The position numbers and the translations under genes are program-made. From NCBI GenBank assembly GCA_013398275.1, contig VZSE01015292.1, positions 330,584 to 394,583 of the forward strand: DNA of 64,000 nucleotides, given 5' to 3'. This DNA comes from Promerops cafer (Eukaryota; Chordata; Aves; Passeriformes; Nectariniidae). Below the pieces are notes generated by a model. That model searched no databases. It had not been told where the DNA came from and was given only the letters and a program-made list of their open reading frames with translations. Within the stretch, counting starts at the first letter, position 1; each line of letters begins with the position of its first letter. This document shows, piece after piece, positions 14,126-26,700 of the stretch.

Positions 14126-14333
14126 ACAGTGCTTCTGTTCTAAGAAATTCAAGTTAAGACAGAGTGCCTTTCACTCTCTTTAGTCATAAAGCAGGTAAAC
14201 GAGCAATATCCCAGCTGACATTAAAAAAACAAAAAAAACCCAAAAAGAAACCTGCAGCAGAGACAAGTGTTCATGCGAGACAGCTCAATATTCTAGGAAA
14301 AAAAAATACAAAGGAAGAAAAGGAAAAAAAAAA
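14126..14333. repeat. 208-bp direct duplication, copy 2
   Basis: Second copy of the duplicated segment, starting acagtgcttc and ending in a run of A. It runs without interruption into the sequence leading to the CDH4 stop codon, so it is more likely to be the genuine locus than the copy bounded by Ns. Confidence 0.9.
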
Positions 14334-14485
14334 AGAAACCTCCTATATCACCACTAAAAATAACAATACAGTCAGCAGGGGATATTAATTAAAAAAGCTG
14401 CCACATCTGTACAGTTCTTGCTCCTGCATCGGCTCTTTTTGTTAACGTTGTCTGTGGGTTTGTTGTTTGTTTTTTTTCTTTTCCT

Positions 14486-14542
14486 AAATGTTTTCTTCTT
14501 CTTCTTCTTTCTTTTTTTTCAATTTTTTTTTTTTTTTTTTTT
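14486..14542. repeat. TTC-rich and poly(T) low-complexity tract
   Basis: A TTC repeat and T-rich stretch is followed by about 21 consecutive T on the plus strand. On the transcript (minus) strand this is a run of A starting about 18 nt after the CDH4 stop codon, then an AAG/GAA purine tract. Such a stretch could prime oligo-dT internally and mimic a poly(A) site. Confidence 0.9.
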
Positions 14543-14559
14543 AATAAGATGAGGTCAGT

Positions 14560-14766
14560 TTAATCTTCCTCTCCTCCCCCGTACATGTCCGCCAGTTTCT
14601 TGAACCTGGGCCCCCAGTCGTTCAGGTAGTCGTAGTCCTGGTCCCCGGAGCTGGAGGAGTTGAGGGAGCTGACGGAGCCGGCGGTGGAGCCGCTGCCCTC
14701 GTAGTCAAAGACGAGCAGGGAATCGTAGGGGGGGGCTGTGGGGTCGTTGTCTGCTGCACGCAGGCC
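14560..14766 (-). CDS. CDH4: CDH4 exon 16 (last): beta-catenin-binding C-terminus and stop
   Basis: The coding part is 207 nt, 68 codons plus TAA. The acceptor follows a C-rich tract, ccccccag before GGCCTG. The translation starts GLRAADNDPTAPPYDSLLVF, continues DYEGSGSTAGSVSSLNSSSS, and ends KKLADMYGGGEED. The PPYDSLLVFDYEGSGS segment and the following Ser cluster form the phospho-regulated core that sits in the beta-catenin armadillo groove. GDQDYDYL and the GEED end identify CDH4 rather than CDH2. An in-frame ATG in intron 15 makes a longer open frame (to 14832), but this is readthrough upstream of the acceptor. A run of about 20 A (minus strand) follows shortly after the stop. Confidence 0.97.
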   Translation of the reverse strand, partial: GLRAADNDPTAPPYDSLLVFDYEGSGSTAGSVSSLNSSSSGDQDYDYLNDWGPRFKKLADMYGGGEED

Positions 14767-17700
14767 CTGGGGGGGTGAACACACGCTGTCAACGCCCACC
14801 ATGGGGTTGGGGGGGGGCTGCGCTGGGGCCATGGCTGGGATCCCCGCAGCAAAGCTGAAAGGGGAAAAAGGGGAGAGGGGCTTCCCGGATGCACCTCCAG
14901 GGAGAGACCTTTCAGCTGCTCCCAGCAGAAAACCCAGTAACTCCCAGTGTGCCCCAAAGGAGTTGTTATTTCCAATTGTTTATTTCCAATGATCCATTTC
15001 TGGATCTGGAAAGCTTTCTGTCCTGGCCAGCCTGACCATGCTGCGGTTGCCCGTTGAGATTTCCAGCTTAGCCAATGAAACAAAACCAGCACCCTTCCTC
15101 TCCCACCAGTATTTTAATTCTGATGGTTTTCATTCCTTTAGGAAAACAAAATAAATAAAAAAAAAAATCACTCCGGGCAAAATTCTGCAATTAGGACAGA
15201 CGTGGGGTGTGGAATCTTGGGCAGAGGGCTGGGGAGCATTGCTGCTCCTGTGCAGTGTGGGCAGCAGCGTAGGCAGGCCATGGAAATGGCCTCGGGATAT
15301 GGAGAAAAAGAATTGCTCTGCTGCAGAGCCCAGTGCCAGGAACAGCCGAGTGGAACAGCCCTGCAATAAAGCAAATGTTCCACATTCCCACCTTCAGAAG
15401 CCCTGGCCTCAGCATGGGGAGATGGAACTGTTTCAGCAGCAGGGGCATGTGTAAGAAGAGCGAGTCTTCACGAGCATGGATGTGTGTAAATGTGAGTGAA
15501 GGATGGGCAAAGGGACAGAGGAAGAAGGGATTTTAATGATGAAAATGAGAAAAGCACAGCAGGAAATGCATGTAACAATAGAATTAAATGGCTGTAACAT
15601 TTATTTTTCTGGCTTAGGAAATGGATGGTGTGCTTTGTCTCGGAGGAAATAATGCATTGATTGGTTTGTAACCACTCAATCACTCAAAACTAAAAATGAG
15701 ATAAGAAATACCAAATGGATAGATATTTGTACAGGCAGATAAAGGAGCAGTAATCTAACATAAAATAAAGAAACTCTCTCTGATCTGAGTCTCTCTGTGC
15801 TGCAAACTCTTTGAGGCTTTACACCAAACAGAGCTTACAGGCAAGGCCAGACTGCTGAAGTAATTACAAGTCCAGGAGCCACAAATGGCTCATTCTGCCT
15901 GGGTTCTGAAAAGCATGGTGTTTGTGACATCCACAAGACAGAAATCTTGGGCTTTTTGCTGGTTCAATGCCTTCATTAGGCCAAGCCCTGCATCCTTTGC
16001 TCATACCAATCCTTTCCCTGGCTGGCATCAGATTTCTGGCCTGAGCAGAAGCACTGCTTGGTCCGTGCAGTCAGGGAAACCTGGCTTCAGCTGGCTGCTC
16101 AAGCTTTGAAGATGTGACACAGGACCCCCTACCGAACATACCTCATTAATAAAATCACCAATATCCCCTGGATGTGGGATTACTGGTCTTATAGGATACT
16201 GTGGTTCAGCACCAATAGGTCTTTCATCCACCCTTCTGACTCCAGGTGTCTTGTTCAGCACGTGATCCATGGTCTCTGGCTGCTGGAGCTGGCTTAAATC
16301 GTAATCCTGTGACAAATGGGAAGGCACAGTGTGAAACCCAGAGCTGTTCGTTCAGATCACCTACTCACTCAATGTGCAAACAAGTCGAGGGCTCTAATTC
16401 TGCTTCAGCTGAAGTTTGATAGCAAATCTTATCCCTGGGTATGCAGCACCTCCATCTAAATTACAGATGAACCTGACCTCTGAGCAGCTCATAAAATTGA
16501 CCTCCTAAGAGTGTATCTTATAAGTTAAATCAAGTATTTAAATACTTCCTGAGTATTTTACACAGCGCCTAAATATTTGGGATAAAACCCTGGCTTTTGT
16601 TTGTGTGTGCAGAGGTGTATGCATAACTTTTTTGACAAAATACACAATATAATGTGAGTATAAAGAGACACAGTGTTAGTAGACATATTACTGCAATTAC
16701 ATTTCTACAAAGTAAAAACATTAAAATGTGTATTGCATTTATGCATGTAGGCCTTTCAAAGTAATTATGTTCCTTTTGCTTGTGAAAAATCCCAACAGAA
16801 TAGGTTTCTATCATGAAATGAGAAGCAGGTAATATTTCATTAAAAATGTATTCATGTAGGTAATGGTGTTTTGCTGCTTATTCTTTGCTGTTATTTTTAA
16901 TGAATCCTTCCTAAAATATTTAAGCCTACAGTGTAGTTGCCTGAAACCAGATACTTCAGCTACTTGGAATGCTTAGAACAATGCTTTGTTCTACCAAGAA
17001 AACTATCCCTGTGCTCAGGTAGGGATGACTGAATCTCCAGGAGCAATATTTATAAATAACTTGACAGCAACAAGAAAATAAAGAAATGTTAATGGCGAGG
17101 TTTTTGTGTGGAATAAGAACTTTTCAAGGTTTGGGTAAAATCCTGCCTCAGAGTTTTCCACGAGCTCTCACCGGGCTCGCCTTCGGAGGCCACCGGGACC
17201 TCCACGGCAGGATGTGCTGCAGTGGTTCTGGGGGATCCCTAAGCCTGGAACCATGCAGTCCAATTCAACAAGTGAAAATAAAGCCATTACACAATGTACA
17301 GCCACATAATCTACATGAACATCACATTTGAGAGTGTCCTGGGCTCTTTACTCGTGTTTGGTAGGAGTGAAAAACTGGTGACTTCAACATGAGTGACCAA
17401 ACTTTGCTATTTTGGCTGAGGAATTGGACACGTGGCACATCCCAGGAGTGCAGGCCAGGGAAGTTTTCATACAGCATCAGCATCGGTGTCTGTAGGAAGA
17501 GGCACTGGAGGAAAGCTGACGTGTTCAGGCAGCCTGTGGCTCAGGGCTCTGTCACCCAGCAAGGCTTTGCCACCGCGCGCCGCGTGGTGAAAGAGAAAAT
17601 CCCCAAATCTCTTTAGACATTTCTCACAAACCATGTCCAGAAATTAAAAGCACATTAGAGACGATTAAGTAAATGCAGGGAAACCCCACAGAAGATCAAG

Positions 17701-20700
17701 GCTCAAGCAAGCCACGGCAAGAGACTGCAGCCACAGGGCTGGGCAGGGCAGTAGCTGCTGGCTGGTTTTATGAAGATCCCTGGCAAAATACACAATTTTA
17801 ATGACTTAAGTAACAGAAATATGGTTTGAACATGAGTGTCAATGGAGTGATTTATAGTCCTTCCCCAGGAAGCTGCCTAGGGGGTAGAAAAAGCCCTGTG
17901 GCACTGGCCTCCTGGCATTGTCCCAGTAATACCCTGAATCTCCTGGACCTGCTGTCTCTCCACCACACCAGGGAAGCCAATAAAGCTGCCTGGCCATAAA
18001 TAAAGGAACACAACCCTCTGCATGTATTTTACCAAAAATGACGTGTTTTCTGCCTTTTTTGAGAGCACAGATTGCACAGCTGCTCCTTGGCCACAACTCA
18101 GGGGCTCTTCTCACCTGATCCTCCTCTCCACCTCCCTCTTCGTCGTACTTGAGGATGTTGTCCCTGACGTCGTCCTCGGGGTCGATGAGGAGCTGCTTGG
18201 TGTGGCGCTCCTTCTCGCGGCGCTTCATCCACACCACGAAGAGCAGGACCATGGCTGCAACGGGGAGGGAGCTGGGTGAGCTGGGACCTCCTGCAGCACA
18301 AGGCCAGGCTGAGGGAGTCCTAACACCTCACCTACCCCAGCCCACTGCAGAGAACCTCACTGGCTGCTGGCAGGAGGAATAAAAAGTTAACCTATTGCAT
18401 GGTCTAATTTTTAAAGGAGAGATCAGTGAGAGCTGTAAATACTGTGACAGATTCCCACTACAAACATGTCCATCACCGATGCTGATTGAGCTGATATTAA
18501 TGAGGAGTAAAACACATAATCAAAGGAGAAGAAACCAGAAAGTGTGAAAACTCCAGCTTTCTGAAAATATTTTATCTGAATTCTGAGTTTTCAGGATTAA
18601 ATTTCCACCTTTATTTTATTCAGGGGCATAAAGATGGAGGGAAGAGAGCTGCAGAGAAGGAAACAGGTGCAGATACCCAACATTTGTGCACAAGGGGCTG
18701 TTCCAGCAGCGTGGCACAGGTTCAGCCCATTCAGGTCACAAGCCCTGACTGTGACAGTCTCTGCTGTTTTCTGCAGTTGGCCAGGCAAGACTGATCTGGG
18801 GAGGATGCACAACACTGGGTCCTGTAATCCAATTTGGCCTCCCTCGTATTCTTCTTTGGTCCATAAGGGAGGCTCTTTAGATTTCTGAGATCAGATTAGC
18901 CAGGACATCAGCACATGCATTTGGCCATCGACTTGGAAAGCAAATCTCAGATCATCTGAAATCCTTCCAGAGAGCAGGGCTAGCTTTGCAGAACGAGGGA
19001 GAGCAAATCTGGTAGCACCCAGCCAAGCTCCTCAGGCATCAGCATTTGCATGCCAGGCTTGGCTAATCTCTCTCAGCACAGTAACAGGGAGAGATGAGCA
19101 GTTCTTGAATCATGAGAAATTCTTCCCTTCTTAAACAACTTTACCCACAGGGAACACTGGCCCACTGCTCCACAACCTCACCCTTCAAAGGGACACCCGC
19201 GTCCCAGGGGCTGTGTGCTCCCTGTGAATTACTGCATGCAAGATTGTCTGGGAACTCAAGTCTCCACTAACACAAGGCAGCCAGATCTCGTCTTCTTCAA
19301 GAACGCGTTAATACGTTCGTTTTCATTCTCGTACTCAGGAGCTGCAAATAATGCCCTGAAGAATGAAGTTCAGCCTGGGCAGCTGCTGCAGTTACACCTC
19401 TCCCTGTCTGCTCTCCCCTCCATTCTCCATGCAAGCCCCACACTGAGCTGCAATGGTGGCAATTTGCAGGAGAAGGGAGCAGTGGATGGACAGTGGAGGC
19501 GGGAACAAGTGTCCCAGGTTCGTTTCACCTGGGTCAACCCTCAACTGTGCCAAACCAACGCAGCCAACACAAGCAAACTCAGGCAGGATGTGAGATCCCA
19601 AAGTTTGGGGTTTTTAGCTGAGACCAGACCCTGGGACATGGATGAGCCATCCAACTTGCAGGAGGAGGTGGTTAGGAGGATCCAAATTCTTCCTCCCAGC
19701 ACCAAAGTGTTTATAACCAACAGGAATTCAGTAAATGAGCGAAGAGGACCGGACAGCTAATTACTGCCATTGTGTGCCAACTGGCCGCCATCCCTGCCTG
19801 CCAGCTAACAGAATTGTTTTCAGATAGTTCAGCATTTCTTTAATGCTTATCCCAGATCTATTCAAGAAAGAAAAAAAGAAAAGGAAAGAAAATGTAACTC
19901 TCATCTGTAATATAAAACCTCAGCTATTTAGCAGACTATTGAAGTCCTTTTTTCATTGTTCCTTTTCAAGTCTCTCACAACAAGATACCTGACTGGTCCA
20001 CAAAGACAATATTATAATGGTTACCGGGGTTTATCTTTTTATTTCCCTTTTTTTAAAAAAATGATGCTTTTTGATGCACTTGTGGAAAAAACGGTGCCAT
20101 TAATGCCTTTACAGCTACCTTGGAAAAAAAAAGGACCTTCAAAGTGTCAATGGTGGATGTAGTGCACTCTCATTCCTTTTATTCACTCTGCAGAATGGGA
20201 AGTGCTATTACTGCTGTTAGAACCATTTTCGCTCTGCATGTAGTTTTCCTTGAAATCTATTGTCTTCACCCTTCACAATTTTTTACTGCATTGCTCTTCT
20301 AAATGTGTTATTTGTGCAGCTAATACATCAGGTGCAAGAAGAAGAAAAAAACCCCTTTGAGCAAAGGTAAAGGCATAAACTTCCTTCACAGGAGCAATCT
20401 TGGATCTGTCCCCTTGTTTCTTCTTCCTTTTAAAGTCATCCAACTTTGACCTGCTGACTCTAAAATGGACAAACAGCACAAGAAAATCCCTCTTCTGCCT
20501 TTTTCTAGGCTATTGTTTAGAGGTTGTGATATGAAACAGATAGAAAGGAGGCAAAACACTGGAAGGATGTAAGTGTAAAACTCCTCATTGCAAATTACAT
20601 TTTTCATCACTGATACAGTGCTTTGCAGCTCTCCAAGATAAAAAAAAAGTCAATTAGAATTACAATGAATGTAAAAATAAGCTTTTGTAATAAAACCCGT

Positions 20701-23700
20701 AATTTAAAATGGGATAATGTATCTGAAAATGGAAAGAGGAATCTCTTAAATCAAATGTCCTTCAGCTGAAGTTAATTTCAGTCAATAGGATTTTCAACTG
20801 TTTTAAATTGTGTTTTAGCACTGGATTTATACAAGAGCAGCAAAAATAAGACCTGTGTTTAATCACCCCTGTGGCTCCAGTGCAAACTTTGAGCCCAGGG
20901 GCAGCAGCAAACCTGCACAGCAAAAGGAGGTGGGGCTGATGAACACCTTCATCTTCATCGGGGCGTGCGACTGCAGTGCCCTGAACAACCACCCTGGCTG
21001 AAGGGAGCAGCCAAAACTGGGCATGAAGGGCAGGAACTGGGCACTGTGGCTGGGCACAGGGATGCTCCATCAGCTCAGCAGGGCTGGGAGAGGAGCAGGG
21101 TCTGCACAAACACCCCGTTTCTTCCTCACTCTCCATGCTGATCCAGCAGATCAATTACACACCAACACGTTCCCACCACCAGCCCAGGAGGTGGCTGGAT
21201 GTCCAGGGGTGACCCATTCTCCTAATGGGCCATGTCATGTCCCCTCTAGGTGACATTTGGAGCATACGTCGCTCTGTCTGCTCTCTGTTAAAACGCACTG
21301 GGGGTAAATATTAAATGTGATTTAGCACCATAACTCCCATTAGCTTTAATGAGAATCCCATGGATTCATCCTGTGTTTCTTGATTAATATTTACCTCATT
21401 GTTCATTTCAGTGCTTGTTTTTATCTATTCCTACTGTGCCAACTCCTGCTTGAAGTTGTAATGATATAATTTTTACTCTTTAAGTGTGTGCCCACATGGT
21501 TATTGGTAATGCTCATGGAAGCTTGGGACTGACAGCACTCCTGGGCAAAAGGGATAGTTTTGCCTTAAGGAAAGGGATGGCCAGTCTCTCTCTGTGATGT
21601 ATCCCCAGTCCTCCATCGTTTCAAAAGCACTCATAATCCCCCATTATCCCCCAGTCTGAGGTAATTTTAAAAGCAATGGGAGTAACTACCATTTTTCTTT
21701 TCCTTGGAAAAACCAGAAAAACACAAGCTATGCACTGGCTCTGCAAGGGACTAGCCAGACTCTCATATCCAGTGTATCTGGTACTGGGAACCAGTATATC
21801 CTCAGCCAGCCAGACGTGAGAGCTGTGGGAGAATCTGACAGAGAAATTTGGAAGAAGCCTTCAACCGTTTCTGGCAAAATGTGGACGATCCTATCACTCT
21901 CACTACTTACAAGTTGTTGTCAGGTGTAATAATGTTTGCAAAACTACTGGAAGTCTTAGAAAGACAGGTCTGACACAGGCAGAGCTCATTTTGCTGATGC
22001 TGCAGTGAAGGTTTGAATGCAGATGTGTGAACCACCCCCACAGCCCAAGCTCAGGGACCTGCCCTCTGCATGGAGCTTGAAAAATACAAGCTATAGGAAA
22101 GAACAACAGGGAACAGGGAAACATGAAGAAGGGTAGATTTAGAGCAGATTTTGGGAAGAAATTCTTCACTGTAAGGGTGTGGCACAGGTTGCCCAGAGAA
22201 ACTGTGGCTGTCCCATCCCTGGAAGTGTCCAAGGCCAGGCTGGACGGGGCTTGGAGCACCGTGGGATAGTGGAAGGTGTCCCTGCCTGTGATTGGAGAGT
22301 TGGAACAAGATGAGCTTTAAGGTCCCTTCCAACCCAAAGCAGTCTGTGGCTTTAGGCCAGGCCCTGTGGTACTCACTCAGTAAGATAATGATGCAGATCA
22401 GGATGGCAATGATGGCCCCCGTGCCCAGCCCCGCAGCAGCCACGGCCCCGATGGTGGTGCAGTCGCCGTTCTCGTCACACGGGCACACCTTCACCTTGAT
22501 GACAGAGGTGTTGTACAAGGGGGGGTTTCCTGAGTCTGTCACGATGATGGGCACATCGTACACTCCTGCTTCCAGGTACATGATCCGCAAACTGAGCTGG
22601 GCGTAGTCCCCTGGAGACCAAGGCAGACAGACAGACAGATGACAGACACTGGTAGAGCCTTGCAGCCATACCTGTGCAGGTTTCTCTGCTAGAGGCCTAT
22701 TCTGAGCCCTGCAGAAGAGGTTAGCAACAACACACCTGGGCAGGACAGCTTCAGACCTCTGCCCCAACAGTCTGGCCAACAACCAGCCTGTGCTTTGCAA
22801 AGCACCGTGTGCTTTCACTGCTGCACCCAACTACCTGGATGCCACTGGCAAATCCAGTTGCACGTGTTCAAAACAGCATCAAACACTAATAGGAACACAT
22901 GGATAATGCTTCCTGAGGCTGGGCTGCCCTCGTGCAGGTTCTGTACTCACTCACCCTTCCACGTCAGGATTTTGGGAACTCACTGATGACAGGCACAGCC
23001 AGGTAATCAATCCCATTGTGACTGAGCCCTGAGCTGTGAGGGCACGAGCTGTTGCCCCTGGTCTGGCACCCTCTGGCAGACCTCAGTGACAGGGACCAGC
23101 AGTGAAGCCAAAACCAGCCCACAACTCCAAGATATTTTCCATCCTCTGCTGAAACTACCAATAAGCAGAGCAATTAGGGCCATTTATGGTTGCACACTGC
23201 AATATAAAAATCCTTCACATACTGGTAATCTTCACACTTACCTAGCCCTCCTGGTTCCCTGGTAAATTAAAAGGCTGCCTTTATGCAATTATGGTCAGAG
23301 AAATGAACATTGATCCTGATTGTGGCTTATGACAATTACACTGGAGGAACATAAGGAAGACTGATAATAGCTTTTTTCCCCTTGGCCATTATGGATGATT
23401 TATACTCCGTTCACTCCTGATAACTGTTCATAATTATGAACTGCATTAAAAAAAGCCAAGTGCCAAGGCTCTTAGAGTTATGCTGCAGGTCTGATACAAA
23501 TCATTTCTGATTAACTATCTTGTCTATAATGTCAGCCGTAATGTGCTCTAAAAAATAAAAATCAGATAAAAAAAGTGGGAAAGTTTTGAAGTTGGAAGGC
23601 GCACGTGGGGCTCATTAGTGAACCAGAGCCCGAGTGTGCTCAGGATTGCCCGCCCCATTTACCATTGAGCCGTGTGATGGTCCAGTTCTTCCTCACTGCA

Positions 23701-26700
23701 GATGGCACACTTGGCAGCTCGAAGACGAAGGGCCCCACGTTTGGATCGACGTCGGCGTCCGCGGCTGTGATGTTGATGACATTCAGGTTTGGCTTCTCAC
23801 AGATCTGCGCCTCCTTTGGCAGCAGCTCCGGAGCGTTGTCGTTGATGTCGATCAGGTAGATCTGCAGCGTGCCGGTGCCGCTGGCCGGGGGAATGCCTGC
23901 ACGGGACACGTGGGCCTGTGACCATCACCTGGGAAGCAGTGGGACTGGCACCACACGGGCCAGCCCCATCTCTGCCTTCCAGTTCCAATAAACCAGGATT
24001 TTCACCTTCCCTCCCGGGACCTTATTAGGGACATACTGCACTTTCATGGTCCCTTGCTTTATGCGGTATAAAACTTCCCCAAGCCTCCTAATGTTGCTGT
24101 TTTTCACTCCTGCAGAACAGGAGGTTGAGTTCTGCAGATCTGTAGCCTGCAGCAATGCCCCCAGTCAAACTAAAACTACAAGCAGGTGATGCCAAGCTGC
24201 TCCTGCAAATCTTGGTAATGGCTGTTTTGAAGAAGAAAAACCATTTGAAAGAGAGCTGACAAGAGAAAGAAGAGGGCTTGGAGGGGAGAAAAACCTACTT
24301 AGTGTAACCCACTGGTCAGCATTTACTCTAGCACTTGCTGGCCAGTTTTCAGCTTTGCAGACCATTACTCTGCTTCAAAGAAAGCCCAGCTCTCCAGCAC
24401 ATCCCACATCCAGCCCCGGCTTTAGTGGTGAAAGGTCCCTGCTCGAAACCCACAGTACGAGCCACCACCAGACATGCTGGGTGATGCTACTAACCCCCAG
24501 CAGCAGTGTTATGTCCCAATACACAATTCCCCATCCTCTCCACGTCTGTCCCAATCAGCAGGAATGTCACAGCACAGCAGTCCTGGTCCTCCAGCCCTTC
24601 TTGATGGAGAGCCACATTCGTCAGACTAACTCACACCAAGTAGTATCTGCCCTGGCAGGAGAGAACAGCCTTCCCAGGAATGGCACAGTGTTTTTCATTT
24701 CTCTCCCCACACATCTATCTGGCAGCTCTGTGTTGGCATGCCCTCTGCCTGCCCCTCTTGTCTGCCAGCATGGCTTCAGCAATTCTTTTTAAAGTTTGTA
24801 TTTTCAGTCTTGGCCCTTCCTCGCAGTGCTAGATACAAAGCTACACAAAGCACTTCCCCACCAGGCTTCTGCTTCCACAGACCTTCCTTCCCATATTCCT
24901 TTCTCCATTTCTCAAGGGAGCTTCAAAAATTCTGAAGGAGCCCTGGAAATCCTTTTTTCATGGTTCCCACATAAGCTCTTCAATCATGGACTCTCATCCT
25001 TTCATCTTGTAAGCATGGGGTAGGTCTCCCTCTAAAACAATGTCTTTTGATCAGCCTTGAAAGCTTCTGAGAGGCAGACAGCCCACCAGGATACTGGGGC
25101 TGAACATGAAAACTGACTTTTGGGACCAAGCAAAGTGATTTTACTGCTTTCACATTACCCAGACTATCTTCTGGGATAAAAGCACAGCTCCCACTGTAAC
25201 CTCTGAGACAGACTGAACACAAACCCTCAGTCCTGAGAGGCACTAACTGGCACGTGGCTGAAATAACCTGCAATTGCTGCACACACAAGTGCACTTTTGT
25301 TGGGCCACTGAGTATTGTTGGGCTCCGAGTCCTGGTATTTTTGTTTCTTTGTGTTCCTGAGTGCAGTTCCAGGGCAGTTTTAGGACAACAATTCTTTAAA
25401 TGGCCAAGTCCTACAAACTATGGAACATTTTACATTATTTCAGCTGTCTTATATGGAGAGAGCAAGGACACAGAGCAGGTACTGATGTGCAGTGAAGGAT
25501 CCTTGGACTTTATCCTCAGGAGATGAGGACTACAATAGCACCACTGACTCCAGTGGAGAAGCTGCTCTGATCCCTGAAATTAAGATTGAAATACTAATGA
25601 CAAAAGGAAGAAGACAATACAACTTCTGCATCTGCATTTAACTGTTGAATTCTCCATCAGTGCCTTTTTCACAGGGCCAGTGTCTGCATTCCCACAGCAA
25701 GGTATAAGCCAAGGTTTTCATGCTCAGCTCTTTGCTTCATGAAATCTGCTGGAATATGACACATTTAAGTTCTCACCTTCCCTGGGAGATTGGCTGAAAC
25801 TGGTTGAGGGGTTCGAACACTGCCAGGCTCCACTCTTGTGTAGACAAAGTGTGATCCAAGGGACTCTCTCCTTGAAAACCAGGTTAAAACTGTGCTGCTG
25901 ATCAGGATTCCCTTTTTGCCCTCCTTACATTGCAGCCAAGACTTTTCTTAAAGACAGTATCTCTACACTGGAGCTCAGGGAGAAAAAGAGAGCATGTCCA
26001 AAGAGTATTGGCTAAAATTCTTCTTTATCATGTACTGAGAACAGCAAAAAGGACTTCAAGGAAAGAAGATGCTGCTGCTTCTTCAAGAAAGAGAGAAAAA
26101 TCCCCAGCAAAACCCTTGACCCAAAGCTTTTCTTTGATGCTGGAGAACCTGGAACTTGGGAGCAATGTGGTAAGAGTCTATTAGCCTGGATGAAACTTTA
26201 GCTGTTATCCTAAGCACTCTGGACAGAATTTTAAATAAGGTGTTGCTTTATGTGCATTTTAATGGCTGCAATATACCAGTGATAGATTAATTTTTCAGAA
26301 TAAAGAGATTTATCTAGGCCCTCACTTTCTGAGCTGCTGAATGATGGATGTGGAGGCGCTGATGCACTGCTGCATCAGCACCACAGCCAGGGAAAGGGGT
26401 TAACTCCACATCACGTTGCACCAAGTGCCTGGAATTTGCAAGGTCAGATGGTGAGGACTAGGTTGATAGATTCAAACTCTACCACTGTCTGTGAAGAGCC
26501 TTGGCCTATTCATTTGATCTGTTTTGCCCTGTGGCTTTTGCAGATGAACATCACCTAGACCCCTTTGAGGATATTCTGAATTTCCCTGTCCTGGCTGCCT
26601 TCATGGAGGGGAAGCTTAGGACAGGGCTGTGGGGTGAGTCCTACCACTCATGGCACAAAGAAGGGGCAAAATGCACTTCTTGGTACAGCTCCTCAGCACT

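Larger units (their letters stand above)
9190..14559 (-). other. CDH4: Probable CDH4 3' untranslated region (extent inferred)
   Basis: No exon-like coding sequence is seen from the CDH4 stop to about 9190. Minus-strand AATAAA hexamers occur at 11803-11808, 11302-11307, 9752-9757 and as a double signal at 9215-9226. The last is followed on the minus strand by a T-rich stretch (about 9176-9190), a plausible downstream element, so I place the distal end there. Long AT-rich stretches (12340-13230, 9230-9980), AU-rich motifs and Pumilio-type sites fit a long vertebrate 3' UTR. A GC- and CpG-richer block lies at about 11400-12200. No transcript evidence is available; the true end could be nearer or further. 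Confidence 0.4.

Noticed and set aside
13822..14388. Two plus-strand open frames with identical starts, as a duplicated gene
   Set aside because: They arise from the exact 208-bp duplication of noncoding sequence beside single Ns; the Lys-rich translation is low-complexity A-rich DNA.
19215..19760. 181-codon plus-strand open frame in intron 13
   Set aside because: No domain or motif recognised, antisense to CDH4, no promoter or splice context visible. Treated as chance.
22051..22830. 259-codon minus-strand open frame as a complete gene
   Set aside because: Only its middle is real: CDH4 exon 13 (22610-22377). Both ends are intron, and the C-terminal part reads through the antisense of a CR1 fragment.
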